A stretch of 64,000 bases of DNA, from the NCBI GenBank assembly GCA_021234535.1, contig CM037845.1:2198501-2262500 (forward strand). The letters are read 5' to 3'. The position numbers and the translations under genes are program-made. This document shows, one piece after another, positions 37,365-48,992 of the stretch. This DNA is from Stichopus chloronotus (taxonomy: Eukaryota > Echinodermata > Holothuroidea > Aspidochirotida > Stichopodidae). Each line of letters begins with the position of its first letter. The first letter of the stretch is position 1. A model generated the notes under the pieces. That model searched no databases. It had not been told where the DNA came from and saw nothing but the letters and a program-made list of their open reading frames with translations.

Positions 37365-40300
37365 CGTTTAACTTAGTTCACCTAACATATCCATAGTGTT
37401 TTATTGTTGGTAGTAATTTATAATATCCTTCTTAAAATGCTCTTAGTAGGATAAGGCATTGACTTCTGGTGGCATGTTTCTCCGCTTCACGTCTTTCTTT
37501 TCATCTCCTTCGATGCATCTCTCCTCTGTCCATCTCTGACTCTTCTTCCTATTCCGGTGGTTTCCTTTCCTCCTACATGACTCAGGCACGCCTCTAACTG
37601 AATTCCTAACAGACATGTTACCTATGTGTTGCCTCACATGTTATGGTGTCATATCATATAGGAGGATAGCTGTCAACGAAATTCACTCAGTAAACCAAAA
37701 TAATAAGAAAAGAGAAAGGAAGAAAATGGTTGAACAAATGTTGTTGTTTTGAGAATATCGTACCAGGCGATAAGAAAAATGATTTGCTTTAAAGAAAAGA
37801 CAGAACGGAAGCTATTGCAGTTGTTGCAGAACTTTTCCTATCAAGTGAAATAAGGACGGGGGGGGGGGGGGATGGCCCTGGGTACGTGTGTGTTGGGGTG
37901 AATGGAGGATTGTAATTAACTAGTTGACTGTATGTGAACTTAGTACAGTCCTGATCAGAAAACTCATGCCATTACACGTCTCTGCTGTTTTTTTCCCTTT
38001 ACTTTCGTGTTGAAATAAGTTTTATGGATATGTAAGTGCAGAAAGAATGCATTAATTTAAGTCACATTAAGTTAAACTTATGCAGTAAAAATATTTAGAC
38101 AAAGGCAAACCCTCGTTAGAAGAGAAGAGAATTAAGCAGACATTTTAAACTAACATGCCATATGAGCAATCAGTCTCCTTATACAGATTTTAAGAAGCCA
38201 TAGGTCTATTCCTATTTTTTATTTCCACTGCATATTGGGGTCTACTGATGGTGTCACAAGAAAGTGATTCCAGAATAAATTGCATCCCTGTCAACAAAAG
38301 TTAATAACCTATGGGAGTAAAAGAATAAAATAAATTATTGTGATTGTGATAATTGTCTTAGTACTTTAAGGAGATCTACAGTAATTTGCAGAATTAATTT
38401 TTGAAGATGTATTTAAAAAAATCCTTGAATAAAAACGGAAGACAACCTATGAAACAGTGACAACATAAAACAGCAGAACGTGTTGCCAGTTTTGTTTTAT
38501 AATCATGAATAAAATATATGTGATTGTATTTAACTCGGAATGAATCTTCGAAACTTTAAAAATACAGACATAAGTTATTTGCTTTCATCTGAGTCAACAG
38601 TTCATATAGTGTTTCATTTAATTTTTCCTCCATTTCTTACTCTAAAGTACCGTATCTTAGTTAGTGTATGCAGTAAAGATACTGCATCACTTTACCAGGC
38701 ACAGTAAATACCTAGCATTGCTTCGAAACTTTACTACTCGAGTTTCTTTTATCAGATAAATTCCCTCATAATTAACCAAACACTCCTCTGACTCCTCTGA
38801 TTTTAAGCAATGTATTTATACCGTTATAAAGTCAAATATTGTATGGAAGTCATCAACGATAGAAATATGAAGAACTAAAATGAACGTAAAAAAAGTGATA
38901 TGATAAAGAAGTTTCATGCATTCCATCTCAATGTACATTGATTGTGTTTCCTATGTCTGACATACACCGCGTGTCAAGTTTCTTTTCTGCGCTTAAAATT
39001 CCTTTAAGAAGTTCATGAAATTTCCTTGTTGCTTTGTGTTCAGCCGTTCAGCTTCCAATAGCATGAAAACTACGATATTAAGTTAACTGTAATTACAATG
39101 ACCATATTACCCGAAAGAAGTATTTAAAAGAATACAATCAAGAGGCCCGTACCGCCTAGAGGGGTGTTACTGTATGTTCGAATGTGATTATTACACGAAA
39201 CAGGACACTGATAATGAAACGACTGGTTTGTGAAGGTTAAGGCCTCGGGGCATACTTGTTGGATTGGTAACTCATATTTATCACAAATTGAGTTTTCTCT
39301 CATTTTTTCTATTCCTAATTATTCGAAGGTATAGCTAAAGAAAGAAGAAAGAATACAGAATCTTCCTTGAAAATAAATCCCATATTATTAAGAGGGGGTA
39401 ATTTGTTCATGTTCTGCTTATACTGAAGTTATAAAACACACAAACAGACACAAAAGGTGCTGTCTTTAATGGGCATAAGATTACAGATTGTTATAAACTA
39501 CAATAAAAAACTTTAATTGAACGATTTGGTGGGATAAGACAAACAACAGATGTACGTTATCCATATATATTACATCAGATATATATCATGTAGTTGCGTT
39601 TGTTTTTGTGCATTAAAAAAGTACAACAAAGCTTTCAATACTCAACATTACGGCATTCTCAATTTAAGTAGTTCATCTCCCTCAAAATGACTTCTACCTC
39701 TTCGAAAATCGCCTCTCTTAACCTTTTCTCTTTTCTGTCTTTCCTTAATGGCTTTATACTTACAGGTATATGGTTTAGCACTTTCTAGTCAGAAATTAGG
39801 GCTTGGGATGAAAGACAGAAGAGAGAGAGAAAAAAAAACGATTGCTAGGGAGAAAGAAAACACATGTGGAATAAGAAAAGATTCAGAGTGAAAATAAAAA
39901 CATACAAACAAATCTCAGAAATCATACTGTTTTGATGACAACAATTTCTCTCATTTTTGTGATAAATCTGTCATTTACTTGAATTTTCTGGATTTTGTTT
40001 TTACGGTAATCCATGAACAAAACGTCTTTCAGTATTGGCTCTAATCTTGTGACCGAAAAGAAAGCAGAATTGTCAAAAGTACTTTCCTAGAGGTTATTTT
40101 GTCCTTTGATATATATCATTACCATAGAATCACAGGGGTTACATCCTCTGCGGTGTGGTAGTCATCTTTCACGGAAATACTCCAAAAACAAATAAAAAGA
40201 CTACTTTTAGCGTATATCAGTAAATAGGGGTGTAAGAAATTGACTACAGTGTGACCATAATTGAAGCCGAAGCCCTTAGCAGATAACAAGCTCTCTTTGG

Positions 40301-43300
40301 CGTTCCAGCAATCCTAATTTTGCATATTTATTATTGATGGACTGTATTGTTTATTTATTGTTTATTTATGTATATCAGTCAACCGAGTATCCTGAAAAAA
40401 TTCTCGTTGTTGATTCGTCGTTGGTTTGGTTTAGACAACATAACCAACTGTAAACGTTACTAGCTATTTTAGAAAAATATATTGATAAAGTTTTAAAGAC
40501 CACAAAAATGATATTTTTTACCAAATCACAGTCCGGTCTGCTTTTATTTTGTGCTTGCTGTGTTCTTTGTTTACAGGTAGGTAATTACGAAAAAACTCTA
40601 CCTAACGTTATTTAAAATATGAGCGGTAACTGTGCAAAGAATACATCTAGAAACTTAGTCAAACATGGAAACTTTCTGCAAAATTATGTCTCTTGTAGCA
40701 GTAAGTAGATGTACTACACTGTATTCAGCAAATTGATTCGATTTAAACCGCTACTTTGTTTTTGTCAATTAAGGATGTTTTTGGTCAATCCAGCTCTTTA
40801 ATTTCATTCCCACTCATAATCTTTGTAATAGAACTGTTTGCAGAAAAACTGCTCAGGAAGTTATGTAAATTCTCTCTTACGAATACCAATAGTTCTCCAT
40901 GTGTAAGTTTCAAACATAGATTGCCAGTATTCAATTAACAACAGCACCCACATAACAAGTAAAACAAACAAATAAAAAAAAAGAACCTCATTAAAGCCAC
41001 TGACCAACAACCATATAAAAGAAATATATTGTTTCAGTCTCCTCGGAAGCCCTTTTCGTGATTTCTGAAATTGCACACGAAATCAACGTATTGTGTTTAT
41101 TTTTTAACTCTATGCAAAAAGGGAAAATCTGCTGACATTTAAAACACGCAAAACAACATGAAAATATTGAGTACAGACTTTAGTGCTAGTCAGTTAAGTA
41201 CCGCAGTCCATTATACGGCGCAGTTTCTCAATGTGGTAATCTTTCCATTTCAAATTGTATCGAAGACCTGTTGAATAACCTACATAGACAAAAATAGACG
41301 AACATAAAGACTGATATGTAAACTAAAAGAGAATGGCAAACATCTAGTTTTTTCTTGCTTGTAAGAAACAAGTACTCACATATGAGTACAAAGTAAACAA
41401 CCTTACACAATTTTAAAGAACAGAATAATGCTATCATTTAAGTTGACTGTACCATCATCATCACCTCAGGTTTTTATGCAGAACTTTATACACCTACCAA
41501 CCATTTGGAAACATTTGCGGTATGACACTTGTGAATTTTATTTGCAACTTGAACATGTCCCCGTGTCCATATCGAAGAAGCGATGTTTTTTAATGGAATG
41601 ATTGTAAAACCATGACTGAAAAAATGCATTGTCATTTGCAACACTTTATTTTACGTCTGATGAAAAACAGATTATACAGCAATTATTTGTCAGAGTATGT
41701 CTTAGCTCTCTCTTTGATCTTCTCATGGAAAACAAATGAGGTTTACAATAAAATGTTAAATAAAACAAGAGAAGAACAAAATTTCGACAATAAGTAATGT
41801 ACGGAGTGTATGAAAAAGCGCCCTCTGTACAAAATGCAAATGTTTCTAAGATGAATATGAGTATTTAACAAACTTCAGTTTTTCTCAGAGAATCATAGGT
41901 CCTATCAGTTGTGTGTCCCTGATTGTATTATATTTCCTTTATGCCTGTATTTTACTATCTGTCTTTGTTTATTTTATTTTTTTGGATGTTCTTCTTGTGC
42001 CACGCTGATCCGTCAGAACGATATATTTACTAAATAAGCTTAAGTGAATTTCATTGCAAATACATGAGTCCGCTGACGAATTGCTATCAAGTGGGAGTAA
42101 ATATTCACTTAAAAGAATATTTATGGATCCCGTATTAAATATATGCAAGTATCAAAGAAATTGACATGTCGCCAAAATCTTGGACCATCAACCAAATTGT
42201 ACCTCTGTGCAGCAGAAAAAGGGAATTGTGCTGCGCAGGACCTAGAATTGTCAGTACTCGAAGAAGGTGTATATAGACTTTTAAACCAAGTTGATCTGTT
42301 CTCTCCTTCATTTTCAACATTTGTTTATTGTAATTTCTGTAGTCCTTTTTTACGGGTAAGATTTTACGTCGTAATACAACACTAATGAACTCTGTGTTAA
42401 CTTAGTGCCATCTTCAACTGTTGCTAACACGAATCTACTGTGTGCTTCCACACACGACATACAGCCATAGCCTCACGTTACAACCGTTATAAGGCCTTGA
42501 CATGTTGCTCGAAAACTGTTCATCTACTGTGGATGGTATGCACTCTTCTTTTTCCCTTCTTTTCCCTTCATCTTGATGTCTGGGAACCTTTTTGTCGGTC
42601 GGGTGCTGTTTCGAATCACACCGTCTTCTCACTCGCTCTCTATAATCCATCATCAGTGGAACTGTGCTAGATACTGCCGGAAACCAACTCATTAAGCGGA
42701 CCGCGCAGTTTTAACCCCATATGTTTGAAACTATACGTTAGTGCACAATGCGGCCTACACTGTGGGATATGTACTTTATAACGTTAATCTCATCGTTGCT
42801 CTGTCGTGTCAAACGTGTCTTAACTGTAATTAAAATAGTTCGTCGTATTAGGGAAAAAAAAATCTCATTTCGCCCCTTTTACGTTTAGTGCGGACTCAGT
42901 TCAGTAGTATGTATGGTACATATAACAGCATTGTATGTTGTTCCATTGCTCTACGTGCAGAGAATGTAAAACAGAAAATGTCTATACAGAAAAAAGCTTG
43001 ACATTTAAATGATAATCACTGTAAGAGATTAAGGTTCTTAAATGCCACGAAAAAGACTTCAGATATGTTCACATACATTTTAAACAATTAAGAGAAACAG
43101 GGAATGTAGTGATATGAATGAAATCGGAGTTACAGGCATGGGTTACTCTAGACAGTACAACAAAATGCCATAGACGACTATGCTTAACTAGTGTACGATA
43201 CGAGTACGGTGATACACGCAGTTTGGCACATACGGCGTACGAAAACTTGAGATCTTTCAGTTCTTGGTTATCCTTTTTCCTGCCGTGACCCTTCACATAA

Positions 43301-44657
43301 AAAAGACTATATTTAAGATAAGGGTGAATTGAGCCATTACATAGTTGAAGTTAACGTTACATTTCATCTCATATTATACGTTCAATATAATATGTATTCT
43401 AAAAAAATTTAGTCTTTTACAACCTTTCCAAAACAAAACAAAGAAAAAAAAAAGATAGAGGCCCTCTATCCCTCATGATAATCATTTAAACGGTTTCCTT
43501 TCTGTGTTGCAAATGTTTGCAAAAGCAACATCAGGACGTTTGAATTTTCTTTAAGTGACCTTTACCTCTAACATTGTAACATTCTAATCAATCGATTAAT
43601 ATGAACGGAGTAATCGATTTTAGGTGACGTTGATGGAACATGTTCTGTAAATAGTTATCCAAATTGATTCCCTCTTATATCAAGCAAATTATTGGATAAT
43701 CGTTAAACAAAAAAAAAGAAAAAAAAAGAGGGAGTATAACTAATTTCATAGTTGAAACAGCTGTACTTTTATACGCACGCGAAAACCATTGTCGATACAA
43801 TGCCTTTCGTTGTTATTTGTCTCAAAAGTAAAAAAAAACAAATCAATTATATGATAATAGAACATGATTAATCATTTATTCTGTTCAAATGTTTATTTGA
43901 TAGATACTTAAGAAGTATGTGGTCGTCGACTATTTACTCATGTCTCCTCTTTGTGTTGACATTTTATTTACCACCACCTTTCTCTTTCTTAGTTGTTACT
44001 TTGCTATATACAAACAGCAATGTTGTTGTCTATTTTACACAAACGGTGTATCGATACCAGCTTTAAAAATAACGGAAGAGATCATCTTTGAGAAAGTAAT
44101 GATTTTCCAGAGAGTCCATTTGAATTCACAGCGAGTAACAAGGTATACAGTAATTGTTTTTGTTTTAATTGTTATATTCGTTTCCTTACCCTGTACATCC
44201 CTTAAATAGATTCACTAGATTCCAACCTGCAGTGAAAAATCAATCGGTAGTACTTATATCTGTCATTTCATCTAAGTTACTTTTCATTTTATTGACCATG
44301 AACAATAATGGGTCACCAGTCTCACAAAGCTCTATAAAAACTAAATATTGTGAAATTATATTCTTGTTTTTACAACTTTCGTCTTTTGCGATATCACTAA
44401 TATTACAAAATACCCATTATCGCAAATGTTACATCTCAATAGAAAACAATTTCACGTCATTTAATACTATTACGCAATCGTATTCTACCTTATGCGAGCT
44501 CCGCTTGCGTCTCGTGTTAAAAGGAAACTCTGTTTGTCCATGTAACAAAGCGTATCTTCATTAAGTTGCTGGTGTAAGACTAAGATCACTGACCTTTAGA
44601 TCAGCTTCTTGTCATAATGTAAATTAAACTAAGCCTGAAGCCTCACATACGGCATAA

Positions 44658-44679
44658 AATAATAATAATAATAATAATC
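44658..44679. repeat. (AAT)n microsatellite in the POU intron
   Basis: Seven AAT units without interruption. Confidence 0.9.
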
Positions 44680-47473
44680 TATCTGATATCACCATTTGTC
44701 TGAAAAAGTAAAATACTTTCTTCTGGTCAGATTTATCTACACGTCTGTCTGCAGTTTTCCCCTGTATTGGAGAGGTTGAAATCTAAATATTATATTTTGT
44801 TGTTATGTAGAAACAGATGCTGACGTAAGAAGATTTAACGTTAATCCGCCTACGAAGCAAAGTAGGATCCCCGCCTTTTCATGAAAGCTTCCTTCTTTTC
44901 ATTTAATGAAGACTTAGTGCGACTTTCTTAATCTTTTGAAAAAAACGGAAAGCTCTCAGCACGTGTTAAATATTGATAATAAAACCATTTTTTTCTTTAC
45001 ATATTCTCTGAGCACATAAAGTAACTCCCAAACTAGTTCGAAAAACGCTCTTTGTCGCTTTCATGAGAAACAAAAGAAAGAAAAAAAACTGCAAAGAAGA
45101 AGAACAACGGCAAAACTCAACGATAGAACAACAATTTGTTGTCATCTTTCTTCCTTGGTGTTAGGTGCTTTTATAAAAAAAAAAAAAAAATCAGTCGACA
45201 GAGTTTTATAAGCCTTTACAGATTTTAGGGATGAAAATTTAAGAGAAACGCAATCTATCAGATCTGAAATAACTCTCGACAGGCACCAGACTATGACATT
45301 TACCAAGTAACCCGATCAGAATTCGAGACAATGAAGGTATAAAAGAAGAAGATGTTGTCATACTGGTCTTATTTTATTGGTAGCCTTTATATCTTCCATG
45401 AAGACGAGGACGGGGGATAAGAACGGCAAGAAGAGGAGGTTACTTCGGGCTAAACGTTTTAAGTGATAAAAGGTTGAATTTTGACCGAGGACAGTCAACA
45501 TGGCTAAAAACTCAAGAAGCGTTAGAACGGGGGTGTTCCGACCGTGACAAGTCCCATTACTCGGATTATATATTTACTACGTTTGGTCTGTTGTTAGTCT
45601 TGCTCTACTGAAGTCCCCCAAAGTGTGGGAAGTCTCATCCCAATTGAGAGCAAAATAGACACAGAATACATTTAAAATGGAAGCGAAAAAAATGTAATAC
45701 ACATGATCATATTCTGGCTTAACGAGTAAATTAACTTACTTGTAAAATTGTGACCCCTGTTTTGATGATACTAAAAACTTGGAAACCGTCCACTAACTCC
45801 AAGGAGAGGTAAGCTGTCCGAGTCTGGAAGGGTAAATTAGGAGAATGTGTCGTTGTTACACCATCCCCTGCCTCGGCCGTGACAACCGAAGATTGATGCT
45901 ATCAGCATTTCCACTGGATGTCAAAAACGGAAAATGTTAGAAAGAAAATTACGCTTAAAATATTTTGCGTGTTTTAGTGATTTTAATATTTTAAATTTTC
46001 CTTATGACAATACATGGGTTTAGTTTAATGACATAGTTACATGTACTTGATGATAAGATAGTTCTACTTCGAAATGATGTTTCTTTCATAAGGTTTCCAT
46101 ATTTATTTCGTTTTTGTTTTTTATATGATCTTTCTGCAATTTGAAGATTGAAATCAGAAGTTGTTGCAATCTTAACAGAAAAAACCCTGTAAACTATTTG
46201 TCCGGAATGTTTGCAAAATATTATCCTCACCCCCTCAACAGAAAAAATAAACCTAATAATTACAATACACAATCAAAATTTCTTAACTACCACGTTTGTT
46301 TCTATATTGTCATTTTAATCGTAACTCACGGGATCATTTAATTTCATCAATCTGTGAAATGTACTCTTTATGAATATTTTACGTCATTATGCAAACGCGT
46401 CACCCTTATAAAAATGTTCCGTGAATTCTGGTGGATCTTGCTGTGAGACAAGAATTCGAAAGCAAATCAGGCAATTTTTCAAGAACTTTTTTTATCTCTC
46501 GAAATTTCCTTAAATATTGTTTCCCTGTGGTTATTTTACCCATAGCATTTCGTCCCACACGATTTAACTGTCACGAGAATTAATTCACAAAATACTTAGG
46601 ACAGATTAAGTTCATATAAAGGATCGTTTACCGTTAGGAGGGCCGAAGGAAAAAGAACTGGAAGAAAGAAATTCACAGAAAACAAAGACGATTGGCCTTG
46701 AATTTCTTCTTGTCTACCTGGGACGCGAACATCCCCTATCTCTCTCTATCTTACAGATTTTTTTTTGTATTTTTATTATTAAATTCCACATCCCACGAGG
46801 CACTCAGCCAACCTGGCTCAATTAATTTTTCTCTTTCTCAAGCTAAGGGGAGCCTTTCGGTACTTTTTCAGAAGAGTCAGACCGTGATCGTATTAACGTT
46901 TGAAGTTACATTTGCCGTATATATGCAAGCTACCTCATGGCGTCTATTTTTGCTAAGAGTTTATCGGTGTAAGATGACCTTGTGATCCAGCCGATATACT
47001 TATTAACTACAAAAGATCAAGTTTGGTGAAATAAAAAAAAGACATTCTGTCAATATAATATAAAATGAGTACGAAAACAAACATATAGGGAATTTGTTGT
47101 AATCACAAAAGAAAAACAAAAAGAAGAGAGATGAAGAGTAAAGTCAAACTTTGCGTGTCGTGTTGTAGTGTTCCATAACGTCCATATAATTCGCTTTAAA
47201 TGTAAACAGAAAGCAACTAATGGTTAAGATACAGCTAGTGAAATGATTAAAACAGCCGTTAAATATATATTTTCTCTGTATCACCGTAGTTATCCCAACT
47301 CAAAGGCAAAGACGTTCATTTAGCGAGAAACACCCAAACCCTTTTCTATTCTATAAATGAATGATTGCACGTTACTCATTACTTTAATGTACATATATGC
47401 AGTTTTATTGTGTGGATTTATATAACCATCATTTTTTTTTAACTTTTCCTCTTTTCCTTTTTTTTTTTCACAG

Positions 47474-47650
47474 GTGTCCTGTTCCAGTGCCGATACATCC
47501 CCGGTACATTGCGGACGAGGTTCGGTATCACCGCCGGCGTCTCATTCACCGATTAATCCCGGTTTATCCCACCACCACACCACCGTCACATTGAGTAACG
47601 CGCATTATAATTCCCACAGACAACAAATTGCAGTACAGGCCACGCAGTGA
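47474..47650 (+). CDS. Brn1/2/4: POU class III factor, final coding exon (C-terminal tail)
   Basis: A strong acceptor (a long pyrimidine tract ending TTTTTTTTTTCACAG) precedes a phase-0 reading frame of 58 codons ending in TGA at 47648. Joined to exon 1 after residue 459 (SLGSHSQ), it continues without a stop into a Ser/Pro/His/Thr-rich tail that begins VSCSSADTSPVHCG and ends QQIAVQATQ. The composition matches the Ser/Pro-rich segment encoded just before the junction, and an SADTSP-like motif fits the DTPP-type tails of some class III POU proteins (family comparison from memory). The exon is too short to stand out in an ORF search, and another frame is open across the same bases (47397-47594); that frame is the shadow. 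No transcript evidence is available, so the splice is inferred from sites, phase and composition. No domain is recognised in the tail. Confidence 0.85.
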   Translation: MSCSSADTSPVHCGRGSVSPPASHSPINPGLSHHHTTVTLSNAHYNSHRQQIAVQATQ

Positions 47651-48719
47651 AGGGCACCACCAATCGCCGGTAGTATTATGAAATTACGAATTTCTTTGCA
47701 TGTAGTTTACGCATGCTAATAGTACCTCCAGTTGGCAACCTACATTGGACGGTAATGGAACACACTCCGTTCAAGTAGAGCAGGGCGAATCACTCATAGC
47801 CGTCTGGCATACATGGCCTACGCGCCCCCCCCCCCCCCCCCAAAGTAGCCTGCCACTACTGGGATAGACTTTAATCAAGGAAACGCCAAGATTCCACATT
47901 TGTAACGTTTCCAAAGATTTTGAACGGTTACATAATTCGCATTTCTCATTTGAAACACGGTGAGGAATATTTTAAACTCTCATTACACCCGGATTCACCG
48001 GAAGGAGCCGAGCTCTCTGAAATATATTTATAAAGATCATTTGAAGTGCTCCGCTTATTTAAACGCGTATGAATATGGAAAGAACTTTCAACGAGTTATT
48101 AAGCAAACGAAACAAATTTAGAGAGTGTTCAACTTGAGATATATTTCCGTGTTTGTTGATAACTATTGAAGAACAAAGACAAAACAATGTAAAAGTGAAT
48201 TGATGAAGCTATTCATTCAGGTTTTTGGTTTCCATCTACGAAGGTTGTTTGGCTTAGTGTTTACTTTCAAAATCATGTTTGTAGTGTTTACTGCACTCAA
48301 AGTGGAATCTCACAAAATTGTAAAACTTCCTAAAACTAGCAAAAAAAAAAACAAAAAAAAAAAGGGGTGGGAAAGAAAATGGTTGTTTGGAACAAGGAAA
48401 TAGGTTTTCAAACTGTTACGTTTGAGAGTCCACTGTGATTTACAATAAGAAACTTGGTTAGTAACATGCAACGAAATAACACTAAAAATTCGTTTGTTCT
48501 TATTTCCTTTTTTTCAGTTTGCTATAAAGTATTGGAGAAATATCACTTTTCATGATACAGGGTATCCAAGGTAGCTTATAGTTATTTTCTATATCAAAAT
48601 TATTACTTTTAAAGTATTTTAAGAATCAAAATGTACTGAGTATGTGAGAAAAACGTATGAGTCGTCAGAAGTTATAGAATGTGGCAACTTTTGACAAAAT
48701 TCCATATCTACTTTATCGT

Positions 48720-48790
48720 GACGAATATTCTACACGTGTGTTCTGATGAATATTCAACACGTGCGTGCTGATGAATATTCAACGTGTGTA
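48720..48790. repeat. 25-bp tandem repeat, three units, in probable 3' UTR
   Basis: Units start at 48720, 48745 and 48770. Each carries GA(C/T)GAATATTC followed by ACACGTG or a close variant. The middle unit has a full CACGTG. Each unit therefore pairs an AT palindrome with an E-box-like sequence. Confidence 0.8.
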
Positions 48791-48986
48791 AAATACCTCT
48801 GTATTTTTCAACTGCCTCAACGATTTTAAAATGTCTGTTAGAGTGTTTCAATGTGAAACCCAGAGAAAATGTAAGAACAAATGATTTGTATTTTATAGAA
48901 AGTTAGCGTCAGCAGCAATGTGACTCTCATATTACCACAAATAGGAACAAAAGGATGGGGTTAAAAAGTGAAATTTAGACAATCAA

Positions 48987-48992
48987 AATAAA
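48987..48992 (+). terminator. Candidate polyadenylation signal AATAAA
   Basis: A canonical hexamer about 1.34 kb after the stop codon, followed within 25-55 bases by a T/G-rich stretch (TTGTTGATTGGGG and TTATGTTGACGTTTTC) that fits a downstream GU-rich cleavage element. It is the first AATAAA I find after the stop codon. Weaker variants were not excluded. Confidence 0.5.

Larger units (their letters stand above)
32128..47473 (+). other. Brn1/2/4: Intron of the POU class III gene (15.3 kb)
   Basis: The intron is bounded by CAG|GTAAGA at the 5' end and a pyrimidine-rich TTCACAG at the 3' end, phase 0. It is AT-rich with A-rich purine stretches (about 33.1-33.4 kb), TA/TG and CA microsatellites, a 14-G run at 37858 and an AAT tract at 44658. 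I see no second coding exon, transposase or reverse transcriptase. Open frames inside it (for example 44169-44564) have AT-driven composition and no recognisable motif. Vertebrate class III POU genes are usually intronless, so a long intron downstream of the homeodomain differs from that pattern and leaves room for regulatory elements. Confidence 0.85.

Noticed and set aside
44169..44564. 131-codon frame inside the POU intron
   Set aside because: Overlaps another short frame and has AT-driven Ile/Leu/Ser/Asn composition with no motif.
47397..47594. 65-codon plus-strand frame overlapping the last POU exon
   Set aside because: It begins upstream of the acceptor in the pyrimidine tract and reads a different frame. 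The phase-0 frame continuing from exon 1 runs to its own stop with matching composition.
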